From Arthrobacter sp. CAN_C5 (GTDB lineage Bacteria; Actinomycetota; Actinomycetes; Actinomycetales; Micrococcaceae), in contig NZ_JAGGMZ010000001.1 of assembly GCF_017875735.1 (NCBI RefSeq), forward strand, positions 1,612,001 to 1,676,000: a stretch of DNA of 64,000 bases. The letters are read 5' to 3'. The first letter of the stretch is position 1. The number at the start of each line of letters is the position of its first letter. The notes under the pieces were generated by a model. The model ran no database searches and was not told the origin of the DNA. It was given only the letters and a program-made list of their open reading frames with translations. This document shows positions 62,492-64,000 of the stretch, piece after piece. A program made the translations under genes and the position numbers.

Positions 62492-63403
62492 ATGATCAGA
62501 CAACAGTCTCCTCCACCCACGGGGGCCATGGAAATTCCTTCCGGACCAAGAACCGCAGTGGTCATTGAAGATGACAACGACACGCGCCTTTGGGTGTTGA
62601 ATCTACTGCGACTGGCTGGCTTCGAGGTGCACTCCAGTGCGACAGGCCTTGGCGGCGCAGAACTGGTGGCGGGTCACGCCCCTGCCTTGGTAGTCGTTGG
62701 AGCGGAGCTGCGGGGAATTGACGGATTCGAGGTACTCCGTCGTATCCGATCCTTCAGCGATTGCTATGTGGTGATGCTGGGCGCTCATGCCGATGAGGTG
62801 GATATCTTGACCGCGTTTCACGCTGGCGCCGACGACTACCTCGCCAAGCCAGTCCGTCCGCGCGAATTGAGAGCACGGTTCGATGCCGTGCTGCGCCGTC
62901 CGCGACGTACAACAGTGACACCCTATTCAACAGTGACACCTGATTCAATTTTGCGGCCGGCCGTCAACGAGCGATCTGAGGTGGACCGGCTCCACCCTGT
63001 GGGCACCTCGAATGTCCTCCGACACGGTGACCTGATGGTTGATCACGCGACACGCACGGTCAGCATCGATGATGATGAGGTCCTTCTTACCAAGAGTGAA
63101 TTCGATCTGTTGCACGAGATGTTGTCGTGCGACGGAGCCGTGCGGACCAAGTCCACCCTGGCAGGAATCGCCCGGGGATCGGATTATCAGGGCTTCACTG
63201 GAAGTCGCAGTTCGGACGAACGTGGCATTGAAGTCCATATCGGGAATCTTCGCCGGAAATTACCACGCCGTCAGGGGGAAGCAGAACTCATCACCACGGT
63301 CCGGGGAATCGGATACAGGATCGTTTCCGCGACTGTGAGAGATGACTCTTCCCGGACCACCGGACCGCACTGTTTGCCGAAGGTGGACCTGGCGACCGCA
63401 TAA
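62492..63403 (+). CDS. OmpR-type regulator with a pseudo-receiver domain
   Basis: The 303-residue protein has a receiver-like domain (residues 20-135) and a C-terminal winged-helix DNA-binding domain (about 175-290; L-L-T-K-S-E-F-D-L-L-H, V-H-I-G-N-L-R-R-K-L, V-R-G-I-G-Y-R). In the receiver the acidic pair E26-D27-D28 and Lys119 are kept. The phospho-accepting position reads V-V-V-G-A-E-L, with Gly70 (GGA at 62699-62701) for Asp, and Gly97 replaces the usual Thr/Ser. It cannot be phosphorylated in the standard way. The c-di-GMP riboswitch in its leader suggests that c-di-GMP sets its level. Confidence 0.9.
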   Translation: MIRQQSPPPTGAMEIPSGPRTAVVIEDDNDTRLWVLNLLRLAGFEVHSSATGLGGAELVAGHAPALVVVGAELRGIDGFEVLRRIRSFSDCYVVMLGAHADEVDILTAFHAGADDYLAKPVRPRELRARFDAVLRRPRRTTVTPYSTVTPDSILRPAVNERSEVDRLHPVGTSNVLRHGDLMVDHATRTVSIDDDEVLLTKSEFDLLHEMLSCDGAVRTKSTLAGIARGSDYQGFTGSRSSDERGIEVHIGNLRRKLPRRQGEAELITTVRGIGYRIVSATVRDDSSRTTGPHCLPKVDLATA

Positions 63404-63415
63404 AAGTCGTAACGA

Positions 63416-63449
63416 GAGGCCCCGCAGACCAACCGGTCTGCGGGGCCTC
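63416..63449. terminator. bidirectional terminator between the regulator and valS
   Basis: GAGGCCCCGCAGACC pairs perfectly with GGTCTGCGGGGCCTC around AACC. It lies between convergent genes. Confidence 0.85.
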
Positions 63450-63489
63450 CGTAATTCCGCGGGGCCTTCCTGCGTACGAGGTGACCTGG

Positions 63490-64000
63490 CTAGACCGCGT
63501 CGACGGGTGCCAACTCCACCTCGAAGACCGAGAGCTCGCCCTCGGCCTCCGCAAGGCGCAACTCGCGGACATTGCCCGCAGCCAACAGGTCATTCAGACC
63601 GGCGTTGAGCTGGCGCAACTGCGCCGCTGAGCCGTTCACGACGGCGCTGAGCACCTCGGTGCGCTGTTTCACTTTCGCCTCGGACTTCGACCGGCGGATA
63701 CCGCCGAGCGCCAGTGCCACGGTGCCGAGAACACCGGTGTCAGCGGTGCGAATGGTCCCGGCGAGCTGATCAGACGTTGGCCATTCGGTCCGGTGCACCG
63801 ACCCGCTGCGCCACCAGCTCCATACCTCTTCGGTGGCGAAGGGCAGGAAGGGCGCGAACATCCGCAGCAGCGCGTCAAGCGTCGTCGCCAGCGTGGCAAG
63901 CACCGAAGCCTGTTCGGCCTCACCGGCCGCACCGTAGGCGCGGTCTTTGATCAGCTCCACATAGTCGTCGGTGAACGACCAGAAGAACGTCTCACTCAGT
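63490..64000 (-). CDS. valS: valine-tRNA ligase, C-terminal part (runs off the window)
   Basis: ValRS charges tRNA-Val. Only the last 169 codons are in the window. The frame reads T-F-F-W-S-F-T-D-D-Y-V-E-L-I-K-D-R-A-Y-G at the window end, then the anticodon-binding helices (L-R-M-F-A-P-F-L-P-F-A-T-E-E-V-W) and a C-terminal region. The gene is on the minus strand, so the 5' end and catalytic domain lie beyond position 64000. Its substrate tRNA-Val(TAC) is at 25.7 kb. Confidence 0.94.
   Translation of the reverse strand, partial: LSETFFWSFTDDYVELIKDRAYGAAGEAEQASVLATLATTLDALLRMFAPFLPFATEEVWSWWRSGSVHRTEWPTSDQLAGTIRTADTGVLGTVALALGGIRRSKSEAKVKQRTEVLSAVVNGSAAQLRQLNAGLNDLLAAGNVRELRLAEAEGELSVFEVELAPVDAV

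Overview
This 64 kb window is high-GC chromosomal DNA from an actinobacterium, most likely a member of the Micrococcaceae close to Arthrobacter. That placement is inferred from gene content: the actinobacterial families DUF2469, DUF3145, DUF3052 and DUF3224; paired clpP1-clpP2; a homodimeric aceE; a discrete FAS-II fabD-fabH-acpP-fabF cluster under a PucR-like regulator; a polyprenyl-phosphomannose mannosyltransferase; an Rv2466c-type DsbA-like protein; and a mycobacterial-type RpiB. I see no IS element, prophage, CRISPR array or restriction system. Five tRNAs, RNase P RNA and one clear riboswitch are present.

Layout. 1-2.3 kb: hydrolase, GNAT and a two-domain VOC dioxygenase with a clean operator. 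2.5-8 kb: the classical rpsP-khpA-rimM-trmD-rplS-lepB-lepB-rnhB-DUF2469 translation and secretion cluster. 8-9.8 kb: a lipoprotein and an ArsR/AHSA1 pair. 9.9-14.6 kb: yraN-comM-dprA, an Ogt/MGMT homologue that has lost its catalytic cysteine, and xerC. 14.8-20.5 kb: DUF3145 facing the minus-strand fatty-acid synthesis operon and its regulator. 20.6-25.7 kb: aceE, then divergent DUF3052, peroxiredoxin and sirtuin genes. 25.7-33.4 kb: tRNA-Val, an OafA-type acyltransferase, gnd, cysK-cysE, msrA and a Nif3-like gene. 33.4-36.5 kb: a zinc-ribbon-family coiled-coil protein, an RNase H-VOC fusion, yaaA and rnpB. 36.5-37.2 kb: no confident gene. 37.2-48.4 kb: MFS, def, acyl-CoA dehydrogenase, tRNA-His, orn, mptB-like, DUF3224, tRNA-Arg, an SSB paralogue, ettA, two thioesterases and an unknown gene. 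48.4-55.2 kb: truncated haemoglobin, mscS, epimerase, OsmC, pepN, rpiB and nei. 55.3-60.3 kb: tRNA-Gly, tRNA-Pro and tig-clpP1-clpP2-clpX, a folding and proteolysis block. 60.3-64 kb: the DsbA-like gene, divergent TetR and MarR regulators with a triple operator, a c-di-GMP riboswitch ahead of an atypical response regulator, and the 3' part of valS.

The most noteworthy signals are: (1) a GEMM-I c-di-GMP aptamer directly upstream of an OmpR-type regulator whose receiver has Gly where the phospho-accepting Asp should be; (2) an Ogt/MGMT-family protein with PGHR in place of PCHR; (3) an RNase H domain fused to a VOC domain; (4) three operator repeats at 14-nt spacing between tetR- and marR-type genes; (5) an acyltransferase whose conserved N-terminus can only be read from a non-standard start codon. 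All calls come from reading the sequence; no database search was run.
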